From positions 2,728,001-2,792,000 of the forward strand of contig CM074133.1 in the NCBI GenBank assembly GCA_037178625.1: a DNA stretch of 64,000 nt, written 5' to 3'. A model generated the notes under the pieces. That model did not search any database. It was not told where the DNA came from and saw only the letters and a program-made list of their open reading frames with translations. The translations under genes and the position numbers were made by a program. Position 1 is the first letter of the stretch. Each line of letters starts with the position of its first letter. Below are positions 10,125 to 20,372 of the stretch, one piece after another. This stretch comes from Skeletonema tropicum (Eukaryota; Bacillariophyta; Thalassiosirophyceae; Thalassiosirales; Thalassiosiraceae).

Positions 10125-11476
10125 CTAACTGTTGCTGCGCCGAAGAAACGGCAACTGATTATTAGAAGTGGCCAGCAACTGATTTTGCTGCAGCATCATA
10201 CTGCGTTGTAGTTGATTAGTTTGTTGTTGCTGGGACTGGGGAGCGTTGGATATCCCTAAGCTAGGATTTGGTTGGCGTTGTAAATGGCTCAGCACCTTGT
10301 TGAGCAAAAGTGCACTTGATGATGCTGGAAGATTCGATTGCTGCTGCAGATTCAGTAAGAGATTAGTAGCTGACTGAGGTTGACGCCCCCTCAAGAATGG
10401 GGCAGATGAGATTGACATAGACATAGGAAGTGACGCAGACGGGACCATATTCTGCTGATTCAAGAGTTGCTGGAGGAGGAGAAGTTGATTTGGTTGCTGT
10501 TGTTGCTGTTGCTGTGCCTGATTCAGCAGATGATGAGTCATCCCAACATTCAAAGCAGGTTGAAGTGCAGTTTGTGGCTGCAGCAACTGTCCCAAAGGAT
10601 TATTCGGGGGAACCAACACGTGCTGAAGCTGAAGCCGAAGAAGTTGCTGTTGTTGTTGTTGTTGCTGCTGCTGCTGCGTCTGGAGAAGTAGCTGGATCAA
10701 TCCATTCTGATCTGCACTTTCATTGCTGGAAGTATTGTCTGCAGATGTTGGGAGGGTGGCAACTGCGCTACTAGTGCTAGATTGATGCAATTGCTGTAGA
10801 AGATGAAGTTGCTGCTGCAGATTGGAATTTCCAGGCACACGAAACAGATCAGTTGCAGATTGTGTGTTATTCCTTGTGCCTTGTGCCCCTCCCCTCCGGA
10901 CAGCAAGCTCATTGATGTGCCACAGATGATGAATTATTTTGACCTAACACTTGGTTCGTTGTCTCTTCTTGGTCTTGTTGAAGATGAACCGATCGATCAA
11001 CGCTCTGCTGCTGAGATCTTTGACGGGAACACCGCAGTTCTTCTCTCCTCCGTTTCGATTCCTCCTTTTCTCTACTGGCATACGCCATCGCTTGCACTAC
11101 CCTATCGGCTGCTTCTCTGTTAGACAGCTCCTTCCATTGGCCAGTTTCAGAACACCTTTTGAGAAATCTACCGGGGGGATCCTTCGAATAGACGGCTTCC
11201 ATGATGGCCTTGGAGATGTCCATCTTTTGCTTGTTCCTTTCAGCCCTTTTACTTTTATAGGCATCCTTTGTGGGAAAACAGTGGAATGTGGAGGTTATAG
11301 AGAATAACTCAGCTATAATTTCTCATACGTTCGGCAGTTGGGCGAAAGAAAAATAATGGGAATATAAAGTATCCTACCTTCTGCTTGTCAATCATCTTCC
11401 GAAATTGTACATTGCCGGGATGTTGATTGTACCAAGCTCCACGGCCTGACAGAACATCGTTATCAGTTGGCGTCAT
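10125..11476 (-). CDS. DUF6824-domain protein with Q-rich C-terminus
   Basis: Exon 1 (11476-11378) encodes the start of the diatom DUF6824 domain (NDVLSGRGAWYNQHPGN, then VQFRKMIDKQK). Intron 11377-11266 is removed, and exon 2 (11265-10924) continues DAYKSKRAERNKQKMDIS and the conserved PPGRFLKRCSETGQW. A second intron (10923-10815, GTGGCA...CTGCAG) fits in phase and leads to exon 3 (10814-10125). That exon is dominated by Q, L, N and S runs, as in low-complexity transcription-factor regions. Without the second intron, one extra base near 10913 would be needed instead. The joined protein is about 376 residues. The family is expanded in diatoms and has been regarded as possibly DNA-binding; the role here is inference. 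Confidence 0.75.
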
Positions 11477-13430
11477 TCTTTTTTGACACGTCAAATCGAT
11501 GAGTATCTAGGTCTAGGCGAGTGAAGGTCGTCACAACCACTGTGGGACTTTCAATTATTGGAGGGGTGCCAGAGGTGCCAAACTGGTTTCACTGAAACAC
11601 TTGCGACTTCGACTGTGACCAAAAGAGCTGAGTTCCGCCTGTTGCTTCCTGCTTACAGGGACTTTAGCCTATGCGGAGAAATTGCTAGATTATTGCAACA
11701 AAAGTTTAAGTCTTCTCCCTCAGTATGTCCCGGCCAAGGGACTAGGTACCAGAAAGGTTCTATCCATAGTGAGTTTTTTGGGGTTATTTTGAGTGATGAT
11801 GGACTCCTGAGTCCATCACCAAAATTCTAGTGTGCACCGTGTAGTAAAAACAGTAAGAGTTACATCATCGAAGCCTACATATCTTATGGACACTAGTACC
11901 AAATCACAAAACCACCATGCCGCTATCAGCAGGATAACGCCTTTAACACCAACGATCATACACTTACTGACCCCCCAATATTGTCCCTAGACCCATTTTT
12001 AACGTAGAATCGAATGGTGCAGTCGGACGGTCTCGATATTTAGCGTGTGTTGACGTATTTGGTCTCTAAATGAAATTCGTCATAATTTGAGCGTGCGTCA
12101 GATGGGCAATGATGGTCAATTAATCCATGTTACCATGGCTGACATGGAATACCACCCCTCCATATCCTTCATATAACTATCCTAAACAAATTCAGGTGGT
12201 AATTTATGGGAGGTCATCCCTCGAAACTCCCATTATTGAGGTCCATTACGGCAGCCATCAAGAAGCTGCAAGCGACTTAAATTCTTCAATTAATATGATA
12301 TATCAAGGCTTACACGACAACATCTTATGATGAAATCCTAGAAGATATAGTTTATCTGCATTGGAGACTGTGTTTATGCTCATTTGAGGTGGTGCATGCC
12401 AACAAAGTATCACTGAGGAGGGTAATTACAGATCACTGCTGAATAGGTGAATGACACATTTATACTCTTTACAATGTATTTTGGCCAAGAGCACTTTAAT
12501 GAGTAATCATGTATGGGGATGGTAGTGTAGATGATCAACTGTTACCATAAATATTGCCATTATAACGAAAGAAGTCGACAGATTGTGTTTTGTTGTTTGA
12601 AATGATTCGAACTTGATAGCATCATGTATTTCAACAATAATGATTTGTTATTCGTAGTGTCAAGACGCAGGTCACCAAATTGTTGTCCCACCCCTCTCTC
12701 ATAGTATAATAACAAAGGTTGCTGCCTCGTACAACGTCCCTTCCCATTTTGTTCCGCCAATAACCACCCAGCAGATGTTGTTGATAGCATTTTCATCTGT
12801 CTCAAAACAGGTAGATACGCAAGGATTATTCCGTTGATATAGCTCATGGATAGTCCACCCTTGAGGCAAATCAAAGATGATTATTGTGTTGATCATTGTG
12901 GGTGGCAGTATCAGTAACAGGGAAGCGAAACGCCTTTAAATATAACGATGACATCGTCTGCAGCGTCGTCCGAGTGCACTTTTCTCGGCCATCATAACGT
13001 ATCAACCGACACCGACGACCGCCCCATAATGCCGCCATGCTGCAAATACCTTCCTTATTATCATTAGACGATTTACGCCACGGCTTCCTTTGATTTGTTT
13101 TGTAGTCCGCCCCAACTTTTAATGTGCATAAATAATATCTTGTTGCGATCGATGTCCTCATTTTTCGACACTACACGCTATATTTTGAATAATTCGCCAC
13201 CAACAACGCCGACCGGCGGCTCTAACGAAAGCTCATAACATGATCTAACAGACTATGGCCGGTGGTTGCAGTGGATGGTCGCCCATGGGGTGTAGAAGTG
13301 CCATGATGTAGGCCGTAGGGGGTGTAGGATAGGTGTGGTGGGGTTTAGGAAAGTGTAGAATCCATTCTACAGAATAGTCACAAATACTAGTGTCATAAAT
13401 TGATTGTCGTGGAAATCGTTGCTTTTCCTA
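11477..13430. other. Intergenic region without a recognisable gene
   Basis: Only short unsupported open frames occur. The one notable structure is a perfect hairpin at 11797-11818: TGATGGACTC, a two-base loop, then its complement. A minus-strand frame at 12699-12896 (LPQGWTIHELYQRNN, then NNICWVVIGGTKWEGTLYEA) reads somewhat like protein but has no partner exon that I can support. Confidence 0.5.
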
Positions 13431-13829
13431 CTACACATTCGGGATCAATTTATTTTTTTTACACCTTTGGGTAGATTTTTTACATCTCGATCTACTACAC
13501 ATTCGGGATCAATTTTTTTTTTTACACCTTTGGGTAGATTTTTTACATCTCGATCTTTTGTAGGAATAGTATAAAAGATTTTTTACATACGATTTTTGCT
13601 TTTACTAGCGGTCGTACTATTCCTACAGTAGATCGAGATGTAAAAAATCTACCCAAAGGTGTAAAAAAAATAAATTGATCCCGAATGTGTAGTATTGTAG
13701 GAATAGTATAAAAGATTTTTTACATACGATTTTTGCTTTTACTAGCGGTCGTACTATTCCTACAGTAGATCGAGATGTAAAAAATCTACCCAAAGGTGTA
13801 AAAAAAATAAATTGATCCCGAATGTGTAG
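13431..13829. repeat. Foldback array A-A-B-A'-B-A'
   Basis: Unit A (about 63 bases, starting CTACACATTCGGGATCAATT) occurs twice forward at 13431-13493 and 13494-13555. It occurs twice as reverse complement at about 13628-13692 and 13763-13829. Between them lie two direct copies of unit B (about 13559-13627 and 13696-13764), whose own ends are inverted repeats (GTAGGAATAGTA / TACTATTCCTAC). The whole could fold into a long hairpin, like foldback transposable elements. Confidence 0.85.
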
Positions 13830-13860
13830 GTACGGAAAACCTACATACTTTCACTTAGCG

Positions 13861-14626
13861 CAGAGCGTGGTCGCCACCTCGCGTTGGGATCCATGAGAAG
13901 AGGCCTGCAAGAAATGGTCAATATTGGGAGTCCTGACTACTTCAACTCTGATCGGAACTCAAGTTTGCGTCGAAGAAGAAGCGGTTTCTCCGGTAGTAGG
14001 GTTTTTGATGAGAACCGAACCCCGAGAGATTAAGGGTGGTCAATGTTTTTTTCTGAATCTGAATCTGAAACGTTGGCCTTAGGAATTAGTATGTCTACGT
14101 ACGGGGGGCTGGATTTGGCTTTGAGTGTGGTTGAGTGCCACTTATTTTTTAATCGTTGTTTTGGTGCCGCTTTGGTTAGGGTTATTTGAGTTTCTCCGAA
14201 ATTAAACGTTTCAGAATCAGAGCCAAAAACGCCACTTATTCTGAATCTGAAACGTTGACGTTCCTCCATGATGTGTTGCAAATGTCACATCTTCAACAAT
14301 TTTGATGCCGGATGATCGCGGATTGGAAAGAGGCATAAGTAAATCAGGAAGGTGAACGTTTCAGATTCAGATTCAGATAAAAAACATTTGACCACCCTTA
14401 TTGGGCTTGATCATCGAGAGAACTGGAGAGACCCGAACTCCAAGTTCGGTAGGGCTATCGATGATCACTAGATGATTTACGTGAGTTGCTTCCATAATTT
14501 ATATGCGATTGCCTGGCCAGATTCTTTGGAAGCTGTAGAGAATATAGCGAAGTTAATTTATATGCGATTGCCTGGCCAGATTCTTTGGAAGCTGTAGAGA
14601 ATATAGCGAAGAGAGAGTTTTTTTCT
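13861..14626. repeat. Q block, copy 1 (interrupted by a MITE)
   Basis: From CAGAGCGTGGTCGCCACCTC on, this matches the block at 16238-16574 almost base for base. Two differences are specific to this copy: a 368-base MITE insertion at 14032-14399, and a tandem duplication of about 58 bases (14495-14552 and 14553-14611, each ending in ATAGCGAAG). No coding function was recognised. Confidence 0.85.
14032..14399. mobile_element. MITE family B with 3-bp target duplication ATT
   Basis: It is a 368-base element with terminal inverted repeats AAGGGTGGTCAA...TTGACCACCCTT and subterminal TCTGAATCTGAATCTGAAACG-type inverted sequence. It is flanked by ATT on both sides (14029-14031 and 14400-14402). The duplicate Q block at about 16406 holds the uninterrupted site with a single ATT, so the insertion boundaries are fixed by an internal comparison. 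It has no coding capacity. Confidence 0.9.
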
Positions 14627-15944
14627 GTGCCACTCTCCGCTTTGTGCGGAGCAAGAAGGGGTGGGCAGGGGTCGTGTGATCAAGAGGGGTGGGCAGGATT
14701 ATTGTCCTCAGGAGTCTCCGCTGGCTGCTGGAATTTCATCAGTTTTGGCAAGTGAAGGGACTTGACGCCCTCGCATAGATTCATTATCACATCAGGATCT
14801 ACGCCTCGAATGCAAGGTGCCTACGGCTAGAAAATAGTTGGGTCGATTTCAGTATGTCTGTGACGGAGACTCGCTTTAGAGATGGTAATCTACGCTCATC
14901 GAACCACCGACACGATGAGCCATCTCTGGTTTTCATGTAGACTTGTTGGAAGGAATGGACACACCTTGCCCAGGGATTGCTGACTATCATAATGCATCTC
15001 TGGAGGAATGGAACCATGTTGCGGGAAGGATGAAGATACTGAGGGGAGAGTCAGGTCGTTCATCATTCACGGATCGATGATGTGTTAACAGTTTGAGAAG
15101 GTCTATCTCTCAAACATCGTAAATTGGGACCTGCATTAAAGACTTAGGCAAGGGGGAATACAGACAATAACAGCAATGTCTTTATGCAGAAGGGGTAGGA
15201 CGAAGTAGATCGTTTCTATCGCGGTGGAATCGGTAGTGTTGACAAATAGTTGGTTTGACGACAGCCAGCTATTTGAGGTGAAACTCCGGGCCGGGATGAG
15301 CATTACGCCCCCTGGTTGCGGAACTCCTCGCGTGGAAAGTCGAGAAGGAAGTGGGGTTGGTCAAACAACCATGACTGATTAAGATTGAATCCAAGCCGAC
15401 CTCAAGAGCCCGTTCTCTCCTCTGCGCGTTCGACGCCCAACGTTGCATGGGGGATAAATCTACGCAAGGGAGTTCTGGGGTTGTGCCACACTGTATCATG
15501 ATGCCGAACACTATACCTCTCTTTGATGTGGTGTTGGTTTATCACCGCGTGCTTATCCTCCAAAGCATGTGATACAGGGTACGACAATGGATGCAATAGT
15601 GTGATCTGTGGTTAGTCTTGGCAACATGGGGGTTGATAGCATCCCAGTACTGACCATCACTAGGGAGGAGCCGTAGGTAATGGGAGAGACACGATGTGTC
15701 TTTTACCGAGGCTACTTTGCTGCTGGGGATGGCGTTTGAGTATTGTGACAGATGACAAGCTCAGCTTGAGAGGAAGATTGCTGAAATCATTCTCAACGGC
15801 TACCGAAGTGAGCATATGAAATCTGCGCGATCTATCAATCAAACGCTTTCGGAAGATGATAGTCCTAAGTCCCTTGGCCTGGAGGATGGAAAGGTTATCA
15901 TCAGGACTTGTCGTTATCTATTGTGCAGAGCAAGAAGGGGTGGA
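14627..15944. other. Repeat-zone spacer, no recognisable gene
   Basis: Short open frames on both strands lack motifs. A GAGCAAGAAGGGGTGG word near 14648 recurs near 15928, which suggests that this spacer is part of a larger degenerate repeat with the P and Q blocks. Confidence 0.4.
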
Positions 15945-16238
15945 GGTGCCTGCCCTACGTCACGGTACCCTGCGACATTGTTGGGCATGTTTGTTATAGA
16001 GGCGTCTCCCTGTCTAATTCAGGCCAGGATGAGCAACACGTCCCCCTGGTTATGAACTAACTATGACTATGGCATGTTCGCAATGAGTTCGTGTGAGCTG
16101 GCAATACCAGCCATGTGGACTACTGGAGGTGTATTTGGGTGCGACCCTGACACACTTTTTGCCCTTCATAAGATTGCATAATAACAGTAGTTAGGATTCC
16201 TTTTGACTATTTATGAAGCCTGAGGACTTTATGATCCC
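15945..16238. repeat. P block, copy 1 (294 bases)
   Basis: It begins GGTGCCTGCCCTACGTCACG and ends TTTATGATCCC. It matches 16591-16884 with one substitution that I could see (AAG versus ACG in CCCTTCATA.GATTG). The two copies are direct repeats flanking Q copy 2. Confidence 0.9.
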
Positions 16239-16574
16239 AGAGCGTGGTCGCCACCTCGCGTTGGGATCCATGAGAAGAGGCCTGCAAGAAATGGTCAATA
16301 TTGGGAGTCCTGACTACTTCAACTCTGATCGGAACTCAAGTTTGCGTCGAAGAAGAAGCGGTTTCTCCGGTAGTAGGGTTTTTGATGAGAACCGAACCCC
16401 GAGAGATTGGGCTTGATCATCGAGAGAACTGGAGAGACCCGAACTCCAAGTTCGGTAGGGCTATCGATGATCACTAGATGATTTACGTGAGTTGCTTCCA
16501 TAATTTATATGCGATTGCCTGGCCAGATTCTTTGGAAGCTGTAGAGAATATAGCGAAGAGAGAGTTTTTTTCTC
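16239..16574. repeat. Q block, copy 2 (empty site for MITE B)
   Basis: This is the uninterrupted version of the block at 13861-14626, with a single ATT at about 16407-16409 where copy 1 carries a MITE and only one copy of the 58-base segment. It lies between the two P blocks. Confidence 0.85.
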
Positions 16575-16590
16575 CCACCCACCCTCCCTT

Positions 16591-16884
16591 GGTGCCTGCC
16601 CTACGTCACGGTACCCTGCGACATTGTTGGGCATGTTTGTTATAGAGGCGTCTCCCTGTCTAATTCAGGCCAGGATGAGCAACACGTCCCCCTGGTTATG
16701 AACTAACTATGACTATGGCATGTTCGCAATGAGTTCGTGTGAGCTGGCAATACCAGCCATGTGGACTACTGGAGGTGTATTTGGGTGCGACCCTGACACA
16801 CTTTTTGCCCTTCATACGATTGCATAATAACAGTAGTTAGGATTCCTTTTGACTATTTATGAAGCCTGAGGACTTTATGATCCC
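16591..16884. repeat. P block, copy 2 (294 bases)
   Basis: It has the same length as copy 1 and is nearly identical. After its last shared bases (ATGATCCC) the sequence diverges from copy 1, which runs directly into Q. Confidence 0.9.
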
Positions 16885-17422
16885 CTTGATCCTCACTGCA
16901 GAGCTCGATACGTCTGTGGGAAAAGAGAGAAGCGATACTAGAGAGATATGTATGCAAGTATACTACTTAGTGAATGCAAAACTAGGTCTCTAGTAGAACG
17001 GGTACGAATTGTGAACTACACTATTTGTTCCCGGCTTCGGTATCGAAATGGAATTCGGTCGTGCTAGCCGGGTGGGAGGGGGGCAAAAAAAAAAACAATT
17101 TTGGTGTTAGTAAAGGTTGATTGCGGTAGCAATAGATGGTTGTTGACTTCTTGGTTGTTGAAAACAATGGTCCAAAGAGGTCGAGAGGGCGATCCTCCGG
17201 CCGAACGGCGATGTGCGATGTCGACCAGTGAGGATTGTGTGCGTTGAGAGAATGTCAGACTGTCTCCAGTCTGCTACAATGCGGTACTGGTTTTACTAGA
17301 GCGCTACGCTATGTTGGTTTGTGGGGAAATCTTGAACGACTGCTGCTGTTGCGGGCTGCGTCTTAACCCGAATCTGGTAGGGGGATACCTGGTAAAATTG
17401 ATGATGGACTCGTCAGCAGGCC
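16885..17422. other. Spacer with no recognisable gene
   Basis: It contains a G-rich stretch followed by an A11 run near 17086-17096. I see no supported coding sequence. Confidence 0.4.
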
Positions 17423-17638
17423 TTTGGATAGGGGGGCAAGGGGGGAGTTTCCCGATATTGAGGGTTCTGATGGGTGGCAAAATCGTCTAAATAGGGAGAA
17501 AATGGTCCATATTAGCCAATACTCGGCTATATTTAGACGAAAATCACGGGAGTTTAGCTAACTAACCTCCCCCCTACTCGCAGGGGGGAGCATTGGAAAA
17601 TCCCCCCGATAAAGGGTAGGTTAGCCCCCTATCCAAAA
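17423..17638. mobile_element. Short TIR element (about 216 bases)
   Basis: Inverted termini TTTGGATAGGGGGGC and GCCCCCTATCCAAA bound a non-coding interior rich in G and C runs. No target duplication is clear, so mobility is an inference from the inverted ends. Confidence 0.45.
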
Positions 17639-17944
17639 CCCTACCACGCCACGCCAGCACATCCTGTAAATCAAGGGTTAAGTAGGCTAATGAAATTAAA
17701 TCGATGAGGAAGCCGTCTGAAGAAATGGAAATCGAGTCTTTTTTAAACGACATATCTTGTCACCCTAATCGCTTGCCAAAGAGAAGGAATCTCTGTTGCA
17801 GGTTGTGGACCAAAGCACGATTCACGGAAGGATTGGTCAGATTTTGTTTGGTTCTAGTTAGATGCCAAGATAATTCATTACTTTGTATGGTATCTTGCAC
17901 TCAATAAAAGAAGCAATTAAATAGTAAGCATTCTTTACAATACT

Positions 17945-18871
17945 CTATGAGGCCCAGCTAGCGATGCCAAATGCAGCGGCAGCGAAGACGAAGGCCCATG
18001 AGATGCCCGCTTGTCCTGCAGCGTTCGACATATTGAACCCGTCAACCGCAGCAGAAGCCCTGGCAATGGAAGTGGCTTGGCCCGGAAGAGAAGTCAAATC
18101 TGTATTCTCGCCAATGCTTTCTTCTGAACTATCATCTTTAGAAGAACTATTACTTTCCGAGCCATCTTCATCAAGGCTACTCTCCGAGCCATCTTCGTCG
18201 TAATCACTGATACGGTCATTACCTACCAGCTCTTCAACAGTCTTTCCATCACAGCAAGCGCAGGTTAGCACTTGCTCCTTGAAGGCATCCTTCTTTGCCT
18301 CCATCTCAGCTTTTGCTTCAGCCTTTTCCTCCTCCGACATATTCCACCAAGAAGTCAAAAGAGGCCTCTCTGGCTTGTCAATGACTTCATCACAGCCCGT
18401 GACTGACTCGGGACATAAGAATTCTGAGTTGCATTCAGTGTCAACCATGCCTTGAAGCTTGGCAAGGATGTCCTTTCCTCTACCGCCTTGGCCATCTTCG
18501 TCATATCCTACCAGCTCTTCAACAGTCTTTCCATCACAACAAGCGCAGGTTAGCACTTGCTCCTTGAAGGCATCCTTCTTTGCCTCCATCTCAGCTTTTG
18601 CTTCAGCCTTTTCTTCCTCCGACATATTCCACCAAGTCAAAAGAGGCCTCTCTGGCTTGTCAATGACTTCATCACAGCCCGTGACTGACTCAGGACATAC
18701 GAAATCTGAGTTGCATTCAGTGTCAACCATGCCTTGAAGCTTGGCAAGGATGTCCTTTCCTCGACCGCCTTGACCATCTTGATTATGCTGACCCCAGTGA
18801 AGCGTGCGGCCTGATGCAGATTCCGCAGCAGCGGTAAGAAGAACTGTAATAGTAACACGGAATAGATTCAT
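17945..18871 (-). CDS. Secreted, probably GPI-anchored protein with two near-identical Cys-rich repeats
   Basis: The protein has 308 residues. A signal peptide (MNLFRVTITVLLTAAAESAS) precedes two tandem modules of about 98 residues, each starting DGQGGRGKDILAKLQGMVDT. Each then has Cys residues in VCPESVTGCDEVIDKPERPL or its variant, an Ala/Glu/Lys helix, and TCACCDGKTVEELVG. A Ser/Asp/Glu-rich linker follows. The C-terminal hydrophobic run (ISWAFVFAAAAFGIASWAS) fits a GPI-attachment signal or membrane anchor. The two modules are almost identical at the DNA level (about 18510-18775 and 18240-18495), which implies a recent duplication. Function is unknown; a cell-surface or frustule-associated role is only a guess. 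Confidence 0.75.
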   Translation of the reverse strand: MNLFRVTITVLLTAAAESASGRTLHWGQHNQDGQGGRGKDILAKLQGMVDTECNSDFVCPESVTGCDEVIDKPERPLLTWWNMSEEEKAEAKAEMEAKKDAFKEQVLTCACCDGKTVEELVGYDEDGQGGRGKDILAKLQGMVDTECNSEFLCPESVTGCDEVIDKPERPLLTSWWNMSEEEKAEAKAEMEAKKDAFKEQVLTCACCDGKTVEELVGNDRISDYDEDGSESSLDEDGSESNSSSKDDSSEESIGENTDLTSLPGQATSIARASAAVDGFNMSNAAGQAGISWAFVFAAAAFGIASWAS

Positions 18872-19044
18872 TTTTGCGATTGTTATGCTGAGGGTAGGAT
18901 GTAGATTTTATGAGATAGTTGAGAGATGTAAATGATGTTCACGTCGGAACGTGGACCCTGCCTGTTCGAGAACTTGCTTCTACTCTCGGAGAATTTGTTT
19001 CTTTCCTGGAAAGGAAGCAAGTTCCACTTCCATTTTGTGACATG

Positions 19045-19101
19045 CTTTTGTGTCAGACTTTATGCTTCCATTTTGTGACATGCTTTTGTGTCAGACTTTA
19101 T
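19045..19101. repeat. Short tandem duplication
   Basis: A word containing TGTGACATGCTTTTGTGTC and ending AGACTTTATG occurs twice in direct tandem in this interval. It lies in non-coding sequence upstream of the 17.9-18.9 kb gene. Confidence 0.6.
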
Positions 19102-19170
19102 GACAGTTACCCTTGGCCCTAGCCGATAATACAATCAAATCCCACGAACTATCCCCCCCAATTTTGCTTA

Positions 19171-19676
19171 CTACTGGCGGGAAAAAATTGGCACCGGTGC
19201 CGTCTCAAAACATCACACAAAACACTAGCAAAATGAACAAAGTCATGAATTTGGCCAACATACTCGACAAAAATACATAGAACAGCCTAAACATAGAATC
19301 CCAAACAGTATATATACACTATATGATGCAGAAGAGATTAAAATTCGTCGCGAAAGAGCACCTATCGACGAATTTAGAATTTAGGACCAATACCTGCTGT
19401 TTCGAGCTAGAATAACGCATGCCTACGGCATATCTGCATGCCTGTGCTGCTGCTGCTATGCGAATATACTACATATAACGTTGACCAGTGGTTCTATCGA
19501 AAGGTATGAGTCTCTACTATCATATATAGGCGGGGAGTTGGTTGGGAGGGCGATACGGACGCGCAGAACCAGCATTGGAGGGGTGTAGAATCGATGTGTT
19601 GTGTTTTGTTAGTGTTTTGTGTGGAGATTCGAGTTGGTGCCATTTTTCCTTGGTGAAATTTTTTTCCCGCCAGTAG
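19171..19676. mobile_element. MITE family A, copy 2
   Basis: It is a 506-base element with the same CTACTGGCGGG termini as copy 1, in inverted orientation relative to it. CTTA occurs immediately on both sides and could be a 4-base target duplication. It is non-coding and is inserted within the larger element at 19130-20192. Confidence 0.75.
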
Positions 19677-19740
19677 CTTATCCCCCAACCAAAATCTCAG
19701 CCTAGCCAAAAAAATATTATCCCCCCTGCGGCTCAAACCT

Positions 19741-19941
19741 CTAGGTGTCTTCGTGGATCAATGTAGGTCGCTTTACCTCCCGATCTCCCCTGGCCTCGTG
19801 GCTCCTTATGTGCGATGATAGTCCCTGAGAGGTGAAGTAAAGAAGGCAATATGGGCATTGCCGTTTGCCTAATGTTGAAGGTAGAGGAGCGGATGCTTGG
19901 TGGGCGTTCCGAATCCTTTTTCGCAAAAAATTTCGCGTCAT
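19741..19941 (-). pseudogene. C2H2 zinc-finger fragment of a transposable element
   Basis: A 66-residue frame contains one C2H2-like finger (CPYCLLYFTSQGLSSHIRSH). It lies inside the nested repeat element and has no other domain. Its spacing recalls the finger in the retroelement protein at 60 kb (CDKCGMELSAASLNSHLETQ). It is probably a leftover piece of an element protein. Confidence 0.4.
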
Positions 19942-20372
19942 GATGTCGCTCGCCCTCCTGCGATCACAATTATTGCCTCCGCTCTATCGATGGGTGATAG
20001 AAGAGCAGCGTATGAACCGAAACAAACTAAACAATGTTATGATTCAGTAGAGATGCAACAATGGTGGCGGAGATGTACAAACTGATGTGAGAGCTGTGAG
20101 GTGGAACTTTTTGAGGTTCAACTTTGAGTTACCCCCCCCCAAATCTCAGGCTAGCCAAAATTCTGATATGTAGTTCGTGGGATTTGATTGTACGATATCT
20201 CTAAATAATCTCTAGCCGATGACAAAAACATATTATTGCTGATGTTGATGTAAGCAAGCTTTGATCCTGGTCAATTGATTAGACAGTAAGTGGAGAAGAC
20301 TACGTCATCTGCAGGTGGGAAGGCGTCCTACGATACACTCTGATACACATCTCGTACCAACTACCAACAACG

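Larger units (their letters stand above)
19130..20192. mobile_element. Host TIR element with a nested MITE
   Basis: Outer inverted repeats TACAATCAAATCCCACGAAC (left) and its complement ending at 20192 bound 1,063 bases. A CGATA occurs next to both ends (19124-19128 and 20193-20197) and may be the target duplication, though the left copy is offset by one base. Inside are MITE A copy 2 and a minus-strand C2H2 finger frame. Further inverted matches (CCAAAATCTCAGCCTAGCC-like near 19690 and 20135) suggest several rounds of insertion. Confidence 0.6.

Noticed and set aside
11558..11830. 90-codon plus-strand frame
   Set aside because: It has no ATG start (begins TTG) and no motif; composition is not convincing.
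12699..13161. Minus-strand frames read as a possible gene
   Set aside because: One frame looks mildly protein-like, but no start, exon partner or family motif could be found.
15945..16884. Small LTR retrotransposon (P as LTR, Q as interior)
   Set aside because: P lacks TG...CA ends, no primer-binding site or target duplication is visible, and Q also exists without P.
17704..17907. 67-codon plus-strand frame
   Set aside because: No motif, no homologous domain, and it abuts a repeat; not supported as a gene.
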